From Nocardioides daedukensis (lineage in GTDB: Bacteria; Actinomycetota; Actinomycetes; Propionibacteriales; Nocardioidaceae): 64,000 bases of DNA. A program made the position numbers and the translations under genes. The stretch's first letter is position 1. Every line of letters starts with the position of its first letter. The notes beneath the pieces were generated by a model. That model worked only from the letters and a program-made list of their open reading frames with translations, had not been told where the DNA came from and made no database searches. This document shows, in pieces, positions 1 to 8,231 of the stretch. The stretch spans positions 1,240,001-1,304,000 of the forward strand of contig NZ_JACCAA010000001.1 in assembly GCF_013408415.1 (NCBI RefSeq). Reading direction: 5' to 3'.

Positions 1-100
1 ACACGATGCGCTCTCGCAGGAGGCGCTGGTAGATGTGGTCATCGAGCCCATAGGACCCACCGCCGCCGTTGGACTCGACGGAGCGCCGGGGCTCATTCAT
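1..100 (-). CDS. clpP: ATP-dependent Clp protease proteolytic subunit, 5' end only
   Basis: Partial gene running off the left edge. The minus strand reads an ATG at 100 followed by about 33 codons ending ...GLDDHIYQRLLRERIV. This matches the N-terminus of actinobacterial ClpP, where a variable leader precedes Y-x-R-L-L-x-E-R-I-(I/V)-F-L-G. ClpP is the serine peptidase of ClpXP/ClpCP; the catalytic residues lie outside the window. An in-frame GTG at 121 is an alternative start. Finding clpP just downstream of a trigger factor locus is the usual bacterial arrangement, although three other genes intervene here. Confidence 0.85.
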   Translation of the reverse strand, partial: MNEPRRSVESNGGGGSYGLDDHIYQRLLRERIV

Positions 101-205
101 CTCGCTCTGATTGGGGTTCACGAGAGCGACATTAGCCCGAGGAACCGACGGTTCCACGCGTTCGGGCCCCCTGTTCGCCCACAGCGGATTCGACCGGGAG
201 GTCGC

Positions 206-670
206 TCAGGCCTCGACCGCGGCCTTCAACCGGGCAAGCGTCTGCGCCATACCCGCCTCGAGCTCGTCCGCGTGTTGCTCGCTGCCGCCGAGGGCCAGCG
301 GCGCGAAGGCACGGCTGAGCAGGCTCAGCTTCCCCGACGGGACCGGTCGGCGGTGTACGACGCGGGTCACCCCGTCCGCGCCGGTGAGCTCGAAGATCCA
401 GCGCGCACCGCTCGACTTGGTGTCCCAGGCCAGGACCCTGCCGGGTTCCACGGCGGCCACGACACTGCGCGTCGGCCACACCGCATACTTGCGGCGGTTG
501 ATGCCGAGATACCACTGGGAGACCCGCAGCCCTCCGCGCTTGAGCGGGACCATGCGCACGGTCTCCGGACTGAACTCGCTCATCCGGTCCAGGTCGGCGA
601 GCACGGCCCAGACACCCTCGGGTGTCGCGTCGATCGTGGTCTCGGCCCTCAGCTCGCGCTGTGCACTCAT
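206..670 (-). CDS. SRPBCC-fold (polyketide cyclase/dehydrase-like) protein
   Basis: About 154 residues with the START/SRPBCC pattern: an N-terminal strand (ELRAETTIDATPEGVWAVL), then the D-L-x-R-M-x-E-F-S-P-E turn seen in polyketide-cyclase-like proteins, and a long C-terminal helix. The family binds hydrophobic ligands and the ligand here is unknown. I chose the ATG at 670 because it overlaps the upstream lipase stop as ATGA (667-670), a translational-coupling arrangement; an in-frame ATG at 679 is also possible. Cotranscription with the lipase suggests a lipid-related role (inference). Confidence 0.8.
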   Translation of the reverse strand: MSAQRELRAETTIDATPEGVWAVLADLDRMSEFSPETVRMVPLKRGGLRVSQWYLGINRRKYAVWPTRSVVAAVEPGRVLAWDTKSSGARWIFELTGADGVTRVVHRRPVPSGKLSLLSRAFAPLALGGSEQHADELEAGMAQTLARLKAAVEA

Positions 671-1851
671 TGCAGCCATTCCTTCAGTTGCCGATGGATG
701 TCGGGGTGGTTGAGCAGTCCGAAGTGGTCGGTCCCGGGCACGTGCAGGACATCTGCGTCCGGGAACAGGTCCGGCCGTGACCGCGACCGTCCGTGGGCAG
801 AGGGCACCTGGACGAGCAGGTCGCCCACGATGCGGCCGACCGGGTGCTCAGGCGAGGTCGAGAGCGTGGCGGCGACCAGGCGGTAGCGGACGCCGGGCAT
901 CGCCGGGACGTCCTCCCCCAGGCCCTCCACGAGGTCCTCGATCCCCACCGAGCGGTGGTCCAGGATCTTGCCGAAGCCGGAGGTCTCGGGCAGGTGGGCC
1001 AGCAGCCGGCTGCCGTGGCCGAGCGCGACCGCGATCGGAGCCCCCGCATGGGGACTTCCGAGGGTGACCACGTCGCTGATCAGGCTCGTCCAGGGATCTT
1101 CCTCGTCGGTGACCACGGCACAACCTGCGCGCGCGATCAGCCCACCCATCGAGTGACCGATCAAGGCGATCTGCTCCACGCCTCCGGGCCACTGGGCGGC
1201 AAGTGTGCGCAGGAGCGCGGCGAGCTCCACACCATTGTCGCGCAGCGACCGCCCGGTGTTGGCCCGAAGCATCACCGGCGTCCACCCGAGCCCCGCCAGC
1301 GTCTCGGCGTACGTCGTACCCAGCTCGTCCTTGTGCAGGTTCCAGTAGCTCTCGTTCTCGGAGAGGCCGTGGATGAAGACGGCGATGCGCGGGGTGGCAT
1401 CGGGGAAGGCGGTCGAGAGCCGGTCCCGGTGCAGCGGCACGTCAGCGCCACCAACGCGCACGCCCATGTCGATCGCCATGGACGACCCCTCGGACACGAA
1501 CCGGTCCCCGATCAAACCGTTCACGGCGGCCCGGACGAACCGGCCCCGCGGAGAGTCGTCCAGGCGCGGTCCCATGCCGAGGCGTCCCGCGGTCTTGAGC
1601 GCCATACCGGTGGTGGCGAGGCCGAACGAGATCGAGCCGTACACGCCAGCGGAGATGCCGTCATGGACCACCTGCACGCCTCGGGTGCGGTCCTTGGAGG
1701 CCCGGTTCAGGGCGCCGTGGACCCGACCGGCCCACGCCTTGTGGGTGTCGCGGACGGTGGCCAGCACGATCTCGTTGCCGACGATCGTGGGAAGAAGGCC
1801 CAGTGCGTCGACGACGCCCGGGGTGCCCCTGGGGGCGGTCGTAACGCTCAC
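667..1851 (-). CDS. Alpha/beta hydrolase, PGAP1/lipase-like (active copy)
   Basis: About 394 residues. The C-terminal two thirds is an alpha/beta hydrolase: oxyanion-hole strand VFIHGLSE, nucleophile elbow GHSMGG, a likely acidic residue in RIVGDLL, and catalytic His in GTDHFGLLNHP. The motif set resembles PGAP1-like or triacylglycerol lipases. The first ~110 residues are an Ala/Gly-rich extension of unknown role. GTG at 1851 is preferred because GGAG lies 7 nt upstream; an in-frame start at 1902 lacks this. The substrate is unknown, probably a lipid ester. It is a paralogue of the next gene, which has lost the catalytic residues. Confidence 0.85.
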   Translation of the reverse strand: MSVTTAPRGTPGVVDALGLLPTIVGNEIVLATVRDTHKAWAGRVHGALNRASKDRTRGVQVVHDGISAGVYGSISFGLATTGMALKTAGRLGMGPRLDDSPRGRFVRAAVNGLIGDRFVSEGSSMAIDMGVRVGGADVPLHRDRLSTAFPDATPRIAVFIHGLSENESYWNLHKDELGTTYAETLAGLGWTPVMLRANTGRSLRDNGVELAALLRTLAAQWPGGVEQIALIGHSMGGLIARAGCAVVTDEEDPWTSLISDVVTLGSPHAGAPIAVALGHGSRLLAHLPETSGFGKILDHRSVGIEDLVEGLGEDVPAMPGVRYRLVAATLSTSPEHPVGRIVGDLLVQVPSAHGRSRSRPDLFPDADVLHVPGTDHFGLLNHPDIHRQLKEWLQ

Positions 1852-1938
1852 TGCACAACTCCGAGTCTCGGGGGACCAGCCACTGAGTGTACATCTGTTC
1901 ACTGATTGGCGAGCGTGATCCCGGGCACGAGCCGACCC

Positions 1939-2820
1939 TCAAGCGAGCCAGCCCAGCATGGCCTGGTGGACGTCAGGGTGATTGCGCAAGGAGAGCTGCC
2001 CCGTCTCCACGTGGTGCAGCGAAGCCGTGGGAAAGAGCTCGCGGGCCTTGCGCGGGCGGGTCGGCAGCCGACGGCGCCACCAGAGCAGGTCGCCCACCAG
2101 TCCCCCGAGGCGACTCTCGCTCATCCGGTGCTTGCCGGTCACCACGGCATAGCGGACCCCGGCCAACGCAGGCAGGTGCGGATCGGCGAGGTCCTCGGTG
2201 GTGATGCCTGCACACTCCTCCTCGACCCGGCGGGACAGGTTCGTCCCGGAAGCGGGCACGGCCAGGTGAGGGGTGCCGAGCAGGACCACGTCGCTGACCA
2301 GGTCCAGCCACGACTCACCGCCGAAGGCCTCGACCGCGACCGCGGCACGGAGCACCAGCCCACCCGAACCGTGGCCGACGAGAGCGATGCGTCGGACATC
2401 GACCGGCCAGGCACTGACCAGCGCCTGCACCGAGGAGACCACGTCCACTGCCAGCTCGGCGGGTCGCAGCCCGGGGTCGGCGAGCATGTGGACCGGCGTC
2501 CAGTCCAGCAACGACGCCAACCGGGAGGGATAGGTGCCACCGATCTGGTCGAGGTGCTCGGCCCAGCAGCTCTCGTCGTCGGCGCCGTCGGGGACGAAGA
2601 GGACCAAGCGGTCGGTGGCGTGCGGGAAGGCCTGCTCCACGCTGTCCGGATCGAGTACGACGTCATGGCCCGCGCTACGGAACGTCACCGGGGCGCTCGA
2701 AGGAGCCGGTCGCGTCAACGGCGCGGTCAGCGCTCGCGGCGCGCGCTCGAGGCCCAGCAGGCGGAACGGCAGGTCCACGAGGTCACGGAAGATCCCGATG
2801 GCCGGCGACGTGGTGGACAT
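1939..2820 (-). CDS. Alpha/beta hydrolase paralogue, predicted pseudo-enzyme
   Basis: About 293 residues, alignable by eye along its length with the hydrolase at 667-1851 (shared D-L-V-S-D-V-V-x-L-G-(S/T)-P-H, G-(I/D)-L-x-D-H/P blocks, N-H-P-D-(I/V)-H). The elbow reads GHGSGG where the partner has GHSMGG, so Gly occupies the nucleophile position. The catalytic His in TDHFGLL is replaced by Gln (TGQLSLR), and the oxyanion HG is replaced by PD. The fold looks intact, so it may bind or regulate rather than hydrolyse (inference). The ATG at 2820 has GGAG about 9 nt upstream. Confidence 0.8.
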   Translation of the reverse strand: MSTTSPAIGIFRDLVDLPFRLLGLERAPRALTAPLTRPAPSSAPVTFRSAGHDVVLDPDSVEQAFPHATDRLVLFVPDGADDESCWAEHLDQIGGTYPSRLASLLDWTPVHMLADPGLRPAELAVDVVSSVQALVSAWPVDVRRIALVGHGSGGLVLRAAVAVEAFGGESWLDLVSDVVLLGTPHLAVPASGTNLSRRVEEECAGITTEDLADPHLPALAGVRYAVVTGKHRMSESRLGGLVGDLLWWRRRLPTRPRKARELFPTASLHHVETGQLSLRNHPDVHQAMLGWLA

Positions 2821-2906
2821 GGGAAGAGTCTCCGTTCCGGCGGGCCTGCACTCAACCAACCACGCCGTCACGACGAGCAGGTGGTGCCCCCACGGGCTCG
2901 CAGGGC

Positions 2907-2963
2907 GTCAATTCGCGACGGCTCGGCGAGGGTCGGAGTGTGAATTCGCGACGGGTGGGCGAA
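2907..2963. repeat. Direct-repeat box pair (locus A)
   Basis: Two copies of a 12-bp core, AATTCGCGACGG, at about 2910 and 2943, 33 bp apart. Each is followed by a GC-rich tail (CTCGGCGAG and GTGGGCGAA). They lie in the gap between tig and the hydrolase gene, just beyond the tig terminator. The layout matches the box arrays at 18.35, 24.48 and 59.37 kb, though no inverted copy is seen here. Confidence 0.6.
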
Positions 2964-2972
2964 ATGCAGAAG

Positions 2973-3000
2973 ACGCCCGGCGGCCGGAGCCGCTGGGCGT
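2973..3000 (-). terminator. Intrinsic terminator of tig
   Basis: A 12-bp stem (ACGCCCGGCGGC against GCCGCTGGGCGT, one G-T pair) with a 4-nt loop, 40 nt past the tig stop. On the minus strand it is followed by a moderately T-rich stretch. Confidence 0.7.
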
Positions 3001-3039
3001 GTTCTTCGTGCGTGTTCGTGCGTGGTGTGACGGGGTGGG

Positions 3040-4473
3040 TCAGGCCTTGTCGGCCGCAACCTCGTCGGTGCCAGCCTCGTCAGCGTCAACCTCATCGGCT
3101 GCTGCCTCGTCAGCGTCGGCCTCGGCGGCCTCGGCCTCGGGGTCACCGATGGTGCCGTCGGGACGCAGGTTCTTCAGCTCGACCACGTTGCCGCTGGCGT
3201 CCTTGACGGTCGCCGACTCGACGATCACCGAGAGCGCCTTGCCGCGCAGGATCTCCTGGACGAGCTCGGGGATGTGGTTGTGCTCGAACATGTGGTTCGC
3301 GAATTCCTGCGGGTCCTGGCCGGACTGCTGGGCGCGGCGCACGAGGTGCTCGGAGAGCTCCTGCTGGTCAACGCCGAACTCCTCCTTCTTGGCCACCTCG
3401 TCGAGGATGAACTGCGCGGTGATCGCGTCACGGACCCGGCGGTCCAGGTCGGACTCGAACTCCTCGACGGTCTGCTTCTCGTCCTCGAGGTACTTCTCCA
3501 TCGTGAGGCCAGCCATCATCAGCTGCTGCTCGATGTTCTCGCGGCGCGAGTTGAGCTCCTCGGTGACCAGGGTCTCGGGAAGCGGGATGGTGACCTTGTC
3601 GAGGAGGACCTCCAGGACGGCGTCACGAGCGGCGGCAGCCTGCTCGAGGCGCTTGCCCCGGCCGAGACGCTCGCGCACGTCGGCGGTGAACTCCTCGGCG
3701 GTGTCGAACTCGGAGGCGAGCTGGGCGAACTCGTCGTCGAACTCCGGAAGCTCCTGCTCCTGGACCTGCGACACGGTGACCTCGACCTCGACGGCCTGGC
3801 CGACCAGGTCGCCACCGACCAGCTCGGAGGAGAAGGTGGTGGACTCGCCTGCGGAGAGGCCGAGCAGCGCCTCGTCGAGGCCGTCGAGCATGCCGCCGCG
3901 ACCGACCTGGTAGGACATCCCGGCTGCCTCGGCGCCGTCGACGACCTCGCCGTCCTGGCTCGCCTTGAGGTCGATGGTGACGTAGTCACCGTCGGCCGCC
4001 GCGCGCTCAACCGTGTTCAGGGTGCCGAAGCGCTCGCGGAGGGCCTTGATCTGCTCCTCGAGGTCCTCGTCGGTGACCTCGGTGTCCTCGACCTCGGCCT
4101 CGAGGCCGTCGTAGTCGGGGAGCTCGAACTCGGGCTTGATGTCGACCTCGGCGGTGAACTCCAGCACCTCGTTGTCCTCGAGGCGGGTCACCTCGATCTC
4201 GGGCTGGGCCAGCGGCTCGAGGTTGTTCTCCTGGAGCGCCTCGATGTACTTCTTCGGAAGGGTCTCGTTGATCGCCTCGTCGAGGACCACGCCACGGCCG
4301 ACCTGGCGGTCGATCACCATCGCGGGCACCTTGCCACGGCGGAAGCCGGGGACGTTGATCTGCTGGGCGATCTTCTTGTACGCCGCGTCGAGGCTCGGCT
4401 TGAGCTCCTCGAAGGGCACCTCGACGGTCAGCTTGGCCCGGGTCGGGCTCAAGGTCTCGACGGCGCTCTTCAC
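3040..4473 (-). CDS. tig: Trigger factor, ribosome-associated chaperone and prolyl isomerase
   Basis: About 477 residues. The N-terminal ribosome-binding domain carries the trigger factor signature GFRRGKVPAMVI near residue 45. A FKBP-type PPIase domain (GDYVTIDLKAS ... GLDEALLGLSAGE) covers roughly 150-235, followed by the helical chaperone domain. The last ~35 residues are an Ala/Asp/Glu-rich acidic tail, typical of actinobacterial copies and absent from E. coli. The GTG at 4473 has GAGGAG 7 nt upstream, so the longer reading frame to 4515 is rejected. It binds nascent chains at the ribosome exit tunnel. Two tRNA genes lie directly upstream on the same strand. Confidence 0.97.
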   Translation of the reverse strand: MKSAVETLSPTRAKLTVEVPFEELKPSLDAAYKKIAQQINVPGFRRGKVPAMVIDRQVGRGVVLDEAINETLPKKYIEALQENNLEPLAQPEIEVTRLEDNEVLEFTAEVDIKPEFELPDYDGLEAEVEDTEVTDEDLEEQIKALRERFGTLNTVERAAADGDYVTIDLKASQDGEVVDGAEAAGMSYQVGRGGMLDGLDEALLGLSAGESTTFSSELVGGDLVGQAVEVEVTVSQVQEQELPEFDDEFAQLASEFDTAEEFTADVRERLGRGKRLEQAAAARDAVLEVLLDKVTIPLPETLVTEELNSRRENIEQQLMMAGLTMEKYLEDEKQTVEEFESDLDRRVRDAITAQFILDEVAKKEEFGVDQQELSEHLVRRAQQSGQDPQEFANHMFEHNHIPELVQEILRGKALSVIVESATVKDASGNVVELKNLRPDGTIGDPEAEAAEADADEAAADEVDADEAGTDEVAADKA

Positions 4474-4539
4474 AGGTTTTCTCCTCAGTGTCAGTGGATG
4501 GTGCAAGCGGTCCAACCAGTCGCGTGACCGCTCGGACAG

Positions 4540-4612
4540 TCGGGGCGACAGGACTCGAACCTGCGGTCTCCTGCTCCCAAAGCAGGCGCGCTAGCCACTA
4601 CGCTACGCCCCG
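4540..4612 (-). tRNA. tRNA-Pro (anticodon TGG)
   Basis: Complete cloverleaf on the minus strand: acceptor CGGGGCG/CGCCCCG, anticodon stem CCTGC/GCAGG with loop TTTGGGA, T-arm GCAGG-TTCGAGT-CCTGT, discriminator A. CCA is not encoded. Confidence 0.95.
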
Positions 4613-4650
4613 CCAAGATGCCCGCAGAACGTGCGTTTGTGGACACTTGG

Positions 4651-4721
4651 AGCGGATGACGGGAATCGAACCCGCGTAATCAGTTTGGAAGACTGAGGCT
4701 CTACCATTGAGCTACATCCGC
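4651..4721 (-). tRNA. tRNA-Gly (anticodon TCC)
   Basis: Complete cloverleaf: acceptor GCGGATG/CATCCGC, anticodon stem TCAGT/ACTGA with loop CTTCCAA, T-loop TTCGATT, discriminator T. No CCA is encoded. It lies 38 bp upstream of tRNA-Pro on the same strand, so the two are probably cotranscribed. Confidence 0.95.
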
Positions 4722-4822
4722 GCGCACCTATTCGTGCCGTGACATGGTGCCACACACCGTGGGACGGCTCCCAATCAGGCCAGTTTCCCGCACCGCTCCA
4801 GCACGACTCGCAACCGACGCGT

Positions 4823-5911
4823 TCAGCGCCTGTGCAGCAGCAGGAGGGCCCGGTCGTCGTCGGCGGATCCGAGCGCATCGATCAGCCGGTCCGTGTAGTG
4901 CTGGAAGCCACCCAGGATCTCTCGCTCCGCTTGGCCCTGGAGCCTGTCGATGCCGAGGCTGATGTCGCGGGTCGGGGTCTCCACCAGGCCGTCGGTGTAG
5001 AGGAGCACAGCGTCGCCCGGGCGGATCACGGAGTGCACCGGGATGAACTCGACCCCTGGCATCAGCCCCAGGATCGGGCCCTCGGACTCGTGCACGATCC
5101 ACTTGCCCGAACCGGACCGGAGCTGGACGGCCGGCGGGTGACCTGCCGAGCGGATCACCACCTCGCCCGTGGCCAGGTCGGCCGAGAGGTGTACGGCGGT
5201 CGCGAAGCCCTCGACCCAGTTCTGCCGGAGCAGGTAGTCGTTGGCCGCAGGCAGGAAGTCCGCCGGGGCCAGCGCACCCAGCAGTCCCCCGAACGCACCG
5301 GAGAGCAGGAGCGCGCGGGTGCCGGCGTCCTCGCCCTTGCCCGACACGTCGACGACGACCAGGTCGAGTCGGCCCTCGGGCTCGTTGATCGAGGTCACCA
5401 TGAAGTCACCGGCGAACGGGGTGCCACCAGCCGAACGCAGCGCCGACTCGGCGTACCACTCGGACGGCAGCTCGGGCAGGGTGCCCTGGCGCAGGATCCG
5501 GTCGCGCAGGTCGACCAGCATCGACTCCCCCTGCGCACCGGCGACGCCGAGCCGGGACCGTCGGAAGGAGGTGACCAGGATCAGGAAGCCCAGCATGAAG
5601 AGCACCAGGACGCCCACGACGATGCGAGGTGTGACGCTCTGCTGGGTGACGGCGAAGGCCAGCACCGCGAGCACGAAGATCACGAACCAGGGCAGCTGTC
5701 GCGGTCCGAGGAAGACACTGCCCAGGACCAACGGCAGCACGACGATGGTGAGCGGCCAGAATTCTGGCCAGAGCCAGAAGAGCAGGCACAGCCCCGCGGT
5801 CAGCACGGAGAGTGCGATCAGCGCCAGGTTCTCGGTGGCCACTGCCCGTCGCCGCCAGTGCTGATAGGTGCGGCGCACCCGGCGTCTCAAGGTGGGCCGC
5901 GATTGCGTCAC
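4823..5911 (-). CDS. Membrane-anchored SpoIIE/PP2C-family serine phosphatase
   Basis: About 362 residues. Three to four hydrophobic segments cover roughly residues 27-115, followed by a PPM/SpoIIE catalytic domain. Metal-binding acidic residues are visible in AGGTPFAGDFM, VVVDVSGKGEDAG and LYTDGLVE. Such phosphatases usually dephosphorylate anti-sigma-factor antagonists (STAS proteins) in partner-switching pathways. No STAS or anti-sigma gene is adjacent, so the partner is unknown. The start is GTG at 5911 with a GAGGGGG Shine-Dalgarno. Confidence 0.9.
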   Translation of the reverse strand: MTQSRPTLRRRVRRTYQHWRRRAVATENLALIALSVLTAGLCLLFWLWPEFWPLTIVVLPLVLGSVFLGPRQLPWFVIFVLAVLAFAVTQQSVTPRIVVGVLVLFMLGFLILVTSFRRSRLGVAGAQGESMLVDLRDRILRQGTLPELPSEWYAESALRSAGGTPFAGDFMVTSINEPEGRLDLVVVDVSGKGEDAGTRALLLSGAFGGLLGALAPADFLPAANDYLLRQNWVEGFATAVHLSADLATGEVVIRSAGHPPAVQLRSGSGKWIVHESEGPILGLMPGVEFIPVHSVIRPGDAVLLYTDGLVETPTRDISLGIDRLQGQAEREILGGFQHYTDRLIDALGSADDDRALLLLHRR

Positions 5912-5947
5912 CGCGCCCCCTCGTCTCGATTGAACATGCCGACGCGC

Positions 5948-6799
5948 CTACTTTAGGGCTCGGGAGCGGAACGTGGGTTGACAACGCGGACACCAGAAGG
6001 AATTGCGTCCCGCGAGCGCCTCGGTGCGCACTCCGGTCCCGCACACCAGGCACGGCTGGCCGGTCCGTCGATAGACATAGACCTCACCCCCGTGGTCGTC
6101 CTTGCGCGGCTCGCGTCCCATCGCCTCGGGCGTGTGCTCCTCGCGCACGGTGTCGATGCGACCGCTGATCACTCCCTCGGCCATCAGCGTCACGAGGTCT
6201 GCCCAGATCGCGTCGAACTGGCTGCGGCGCAGGGTCTTGCCGGGCCGCAGCGGGTGCATCCGGTGCCGGAACAGGACCTCGGCGCGATAGACGTTGCCGA
6301 CACCGGCGATCACCGTCTGGTCCATCAGCAGCTCGCCGATCGGGCGCTGGCTCCGGCTGATCCGCTGCCATGCCCGGTTCGGGTCGGCGTCCGCACGGAG
6401 CGGGTCCGAGCCCAGGTCGGCGATCACGTCGGCACGTCGGGTGCTGCCGATCAGGTCGCACCGGGTGGCACCGCGCAGGTCGGCGTACGCCGTGGGTCGG
6501 CCGTCACCTGCTGCGAAGAGGCGCAGGCGCACCTGTCCCACCGGCAACGGGATCTCCTCGACCCCCTCGGTGACGTCGAACTTGCCGATCAGCCCCAGGT
6601 GGACGTGGATGAACCGGTCCCCCTCGAACTCGAGGAAGAGGTGCTTGCCGGCGGAATCGGCCTCCACGAGCACCGAGCCGTCGATGGCGGCGGCGTCGGC
6701 CGCGAACCGACCCGTCGGGCTCTGCACCCGCACCCGCCTGCCGGCGAACGCCGTACCCAGGTCGTTGGCCAGCTTGCGGAGGGTGTGTCCCTCAGGCAT
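5948..6799 (-). CDS. nei: DNA glycosylase/AP lyase, endonuclease VIII (Fpg/Nei family)
   Basis: About 283 residues. The start is fixed by chemistry: the ATG at 6799 gives MPEGHT, whose second-position Pro is the catalytic nucleophile and Glu3 a catalytic acid. Further landmarks are the H2TH region GVGNVYRAEVLFR and a C-terminal zinc finger C-x2-C-x16-C-x2-C (CLVCG ... WCPRC). The family excises oxidised bases; MPEGHT is typical of actinobacterial Nei. The gene overlaps the 3' end of rpiB by 8 bp, so the two are coupled. Confidence 0.93.
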   Translation of the reverse strand: MPEGHTLRKLANDLGTAFAGRRVRVQSPTGRFAADAAAIDGSVLVEADSAGKHLFLEFEGDRFIHVHLGLIGKFDVTEGVEEIPLPVGQVRLRLFAAGDGRPTAYADLRGATRCDLIGSTRRADVIADLGSDPLRADADPNRAWQRISRSQRPIGELLMDQTVIAGVGNVYRAEVLFRHRMHPLRPGKTLRRSQFDAIWADLVTLMAEGVISGRIDTVREEHTPEAMGREPRKDDHGGEVYVYRRTGQPCLVCGTGVRTEALAGRNSFWCPRCQPTFRSRALK

Positions 6800-7325
6800 C
6801 CGTCTCATCGGCCGCGTCGGCCGGTACGGCGCCCCGGAGCGCGGACTCGGGCAGCGGCGGCAGCTCGCCGGTCGCGTCGTAGGTCGACAGCTGCCCGATG
6901 CGGCGCACGTGGCGCTCGTCGCCCGGGAACGGGGTCGACAGGAAGACCTCGACGAACCGGGTCATCTCTTCGAGCGAGTGCATCCGGCCCCCGACGGAGA
7001 GGACGTTGGCGTTGTTGTGCTCGCGAGCCAGGACCGCGGTCTCCTCCGACCATGCCAGGGCCGAGCGGACACCGGTGACCTTGTTGGCCGCGATCTGCTC
7101 CCCGTTGCCGGAGCCACCGATCACCACACCGAGGCTGTCGAGGCCCTCGGCCTGCTCGGCGGCCACGCCCTCGGCGGCACGCAGACAGAAGACCGGGTAG
7201 TCGTCGAGTGCGTCGTAGACGAACGGGCCGTGGTCGACGACCTCGTAGTCGTGCTCGACGAGCCAGTTGATCAGGTGATCCTTGAGTTCGAGGCCGGCGT
7301 GGTCGGATCCGAGGTGAACGCGCAT
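6792..7325 (-). CDS. rpiB: Ribose-5-phosphate isomerase B
   Basis: About 177 residues starting MRVHLGSDHAGLELK, the RpiB/LacAB signature. GGSGNGEQIAANKV and NNANVLSVGGR form the phosphate- and sugar-binding site. It interconverts ribose-5-phosphate and ribulose-5-phosphate in the pentose phosphate pathway. The C-terminal ~25 residues are an Ala/Asp-rich tail. It overlaps nei by 8 bp downstream. Confidence 0.95.
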   Translation of the reverse strand: MRVHLGSDHAGLELKDHLINWLVEHDYEVVDHGPFVYDALDDYPVFCLRAAEGVAAEQAEGLDSLGVVIGGSGNGEQIAANKVTGVRSALAWSEETAVLAREHNNANVLSVGGRMHSLEEMTRFVEVFLSTPFPGDERHVRRIGQLSTYDATGELPPLPESALRGAVPADAADETDA

Positions 7326-7337
7326 GGGTAGATCTTG

Positions 7338-8213
7338 TCAGGGTCGCTGGCTGCGCAGATAGCCGGCCACCTGCCACAGCAGCGGCTCTGCGGCGTCGAA
7401 CGTGTCCGGGTGCCGCCAGAAGCCGTGCACCTGGCCGAGGTAGCGGGTGGCCACGACGCTGACCCCGGCATCGGCCAGCCGGTGGGCCAGGTGCTCACCC
7501 TCGTCGCGCAACGGGTCGTGCTCCGCGGTGACCACCAACGTCGGCGGCAGGGTCCCCAGCCGGTCGGAGAGCAGCGGCGCGAGGTCGGGGTCGACCAGGT
7601 CGTCCGGCGTGGCCGCATAGCTCTGCCAGTACCACTCGGCCTCGGCGCGTTCGAACCCCTGGCCGGGCTCGTCGTGGCTCGGGAAGCCGCCGGTCGGGTC
7701 CAGGAACGGATAGATCAGCACCACCGCGCGGAACCGGCCCGGGTGCCGCAGTGCGGCCACCAGCGCCAGGTTTCCGCCGGCACTGTCGCCGTGCACGTAC
7801 GTCGGACCCGCCAGGTCGCTGTCCTCCAGCCAGGACATCACCGCGTCGATGTCCTGGACCGCGGCCGGGAACTTGTCCTCCGGCGGACGTCGATAGTCGA
7901 CACTGAGCACCGCCATCCGAGCACGGTTGGCGAAGGCGCGGCACACCGCGTCGTGCACGTCGACGTCGTTGAAGACGAAGCCGCCACCGTGGAAGTGGAT
8001 GATCAGGCCGGGGTCTGCCTCGCGGGGTCGATAGAGCCGGACCGGCACCCCACCCGCATCGAGGTCGACGACCTCGGCCACTTCCTCGCGTGGCGCGCGC
8101 AAGGCCACGGCTCGGGCCTGGGCCCGCGCCGCGGCGATGTCGTGGGCCGGATCAGTGACCGACAGCTCGCCGGCCGCAGCTTGCAGGGCCTGGATCGCCT
8201 GGGGAAAGAGCAC
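7338..8213 (-). CDS. Alpha/beta hydrolase, hormone-sensitive-lipase type
   Basis: About 291 residues. HSL-family motifs are clear: oxyanion-hole HGGGFV near residue 74, nucleophile elbow GDSAGG near 143, catalytic Asp in EHDPLRDE and catalytic His in GQVHGFW. The family hydrolyses short-chain esters and acyl substrates; the substrate here is unknown. The GTG start at 8213 is supported by a TAGCCT hexamer 6 nt upstream (leaderless pattern). It ends 12 nt before rpiB and is probably cotranscribed with rpiB-nei. Confidence 0.9.
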   Translation of the reverse strand: MLFPQAIQALQAAAGELSVTDPAHDIAAARAQARAVALRAPREEVAEVVDLDAGGVPVRLYRPREADPGLIIHFHGGGFVFNDVDVHDAVCRAFANRARMAVLSVDYRRPPEDKFPAAVQDIDAVMSWLEDSDLAGPTYVHGDSAGGNLALVAALRHPGRFRAVVLIYPFLDPTGGFPSHDEPGQGFERAEAEWYWQSYAATPDDLVDPDLAPLLSDRLGTLPPTLVVTAEHDPLRDEGEHLAHRLADAGVSVVATRYLGQVHGFWRHPDTFDAAEPLLWQVAGYLRSQRP

Positions 8214-8219
8214 GCCGCA

Positions 8220-8225
8220 AGGCTA
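8220..8225 (-). promoter_or_regulatory. Putative -10 (TAGCCT), leaderless start of the HSL-type hydrolase
   Basis: The hexamer ends 6 nt before the GTG at 8213, placing the expected transcription start on the start codon. Confidence 0.4.
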
Positions 8226-8231
8226 GCTTCG

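Noticed and set aside
3280-3300. LexA-like CGAAC...GTTCG in tig
   Set aside because: Spacer is 5 rather than 4 nt and the site is inside coding sequence.
3274-4527. Plus-strand frame over trigger factor rich in Leu/Gly
   Set aside because: Shadow of tig; no start signal or family.
4823-5956. Plus-strand frame opposite the PP2C phosphatase
   Set aside because: Gln/Arg-rich translation with no domain; the minus strand has all phosphatase motifs.
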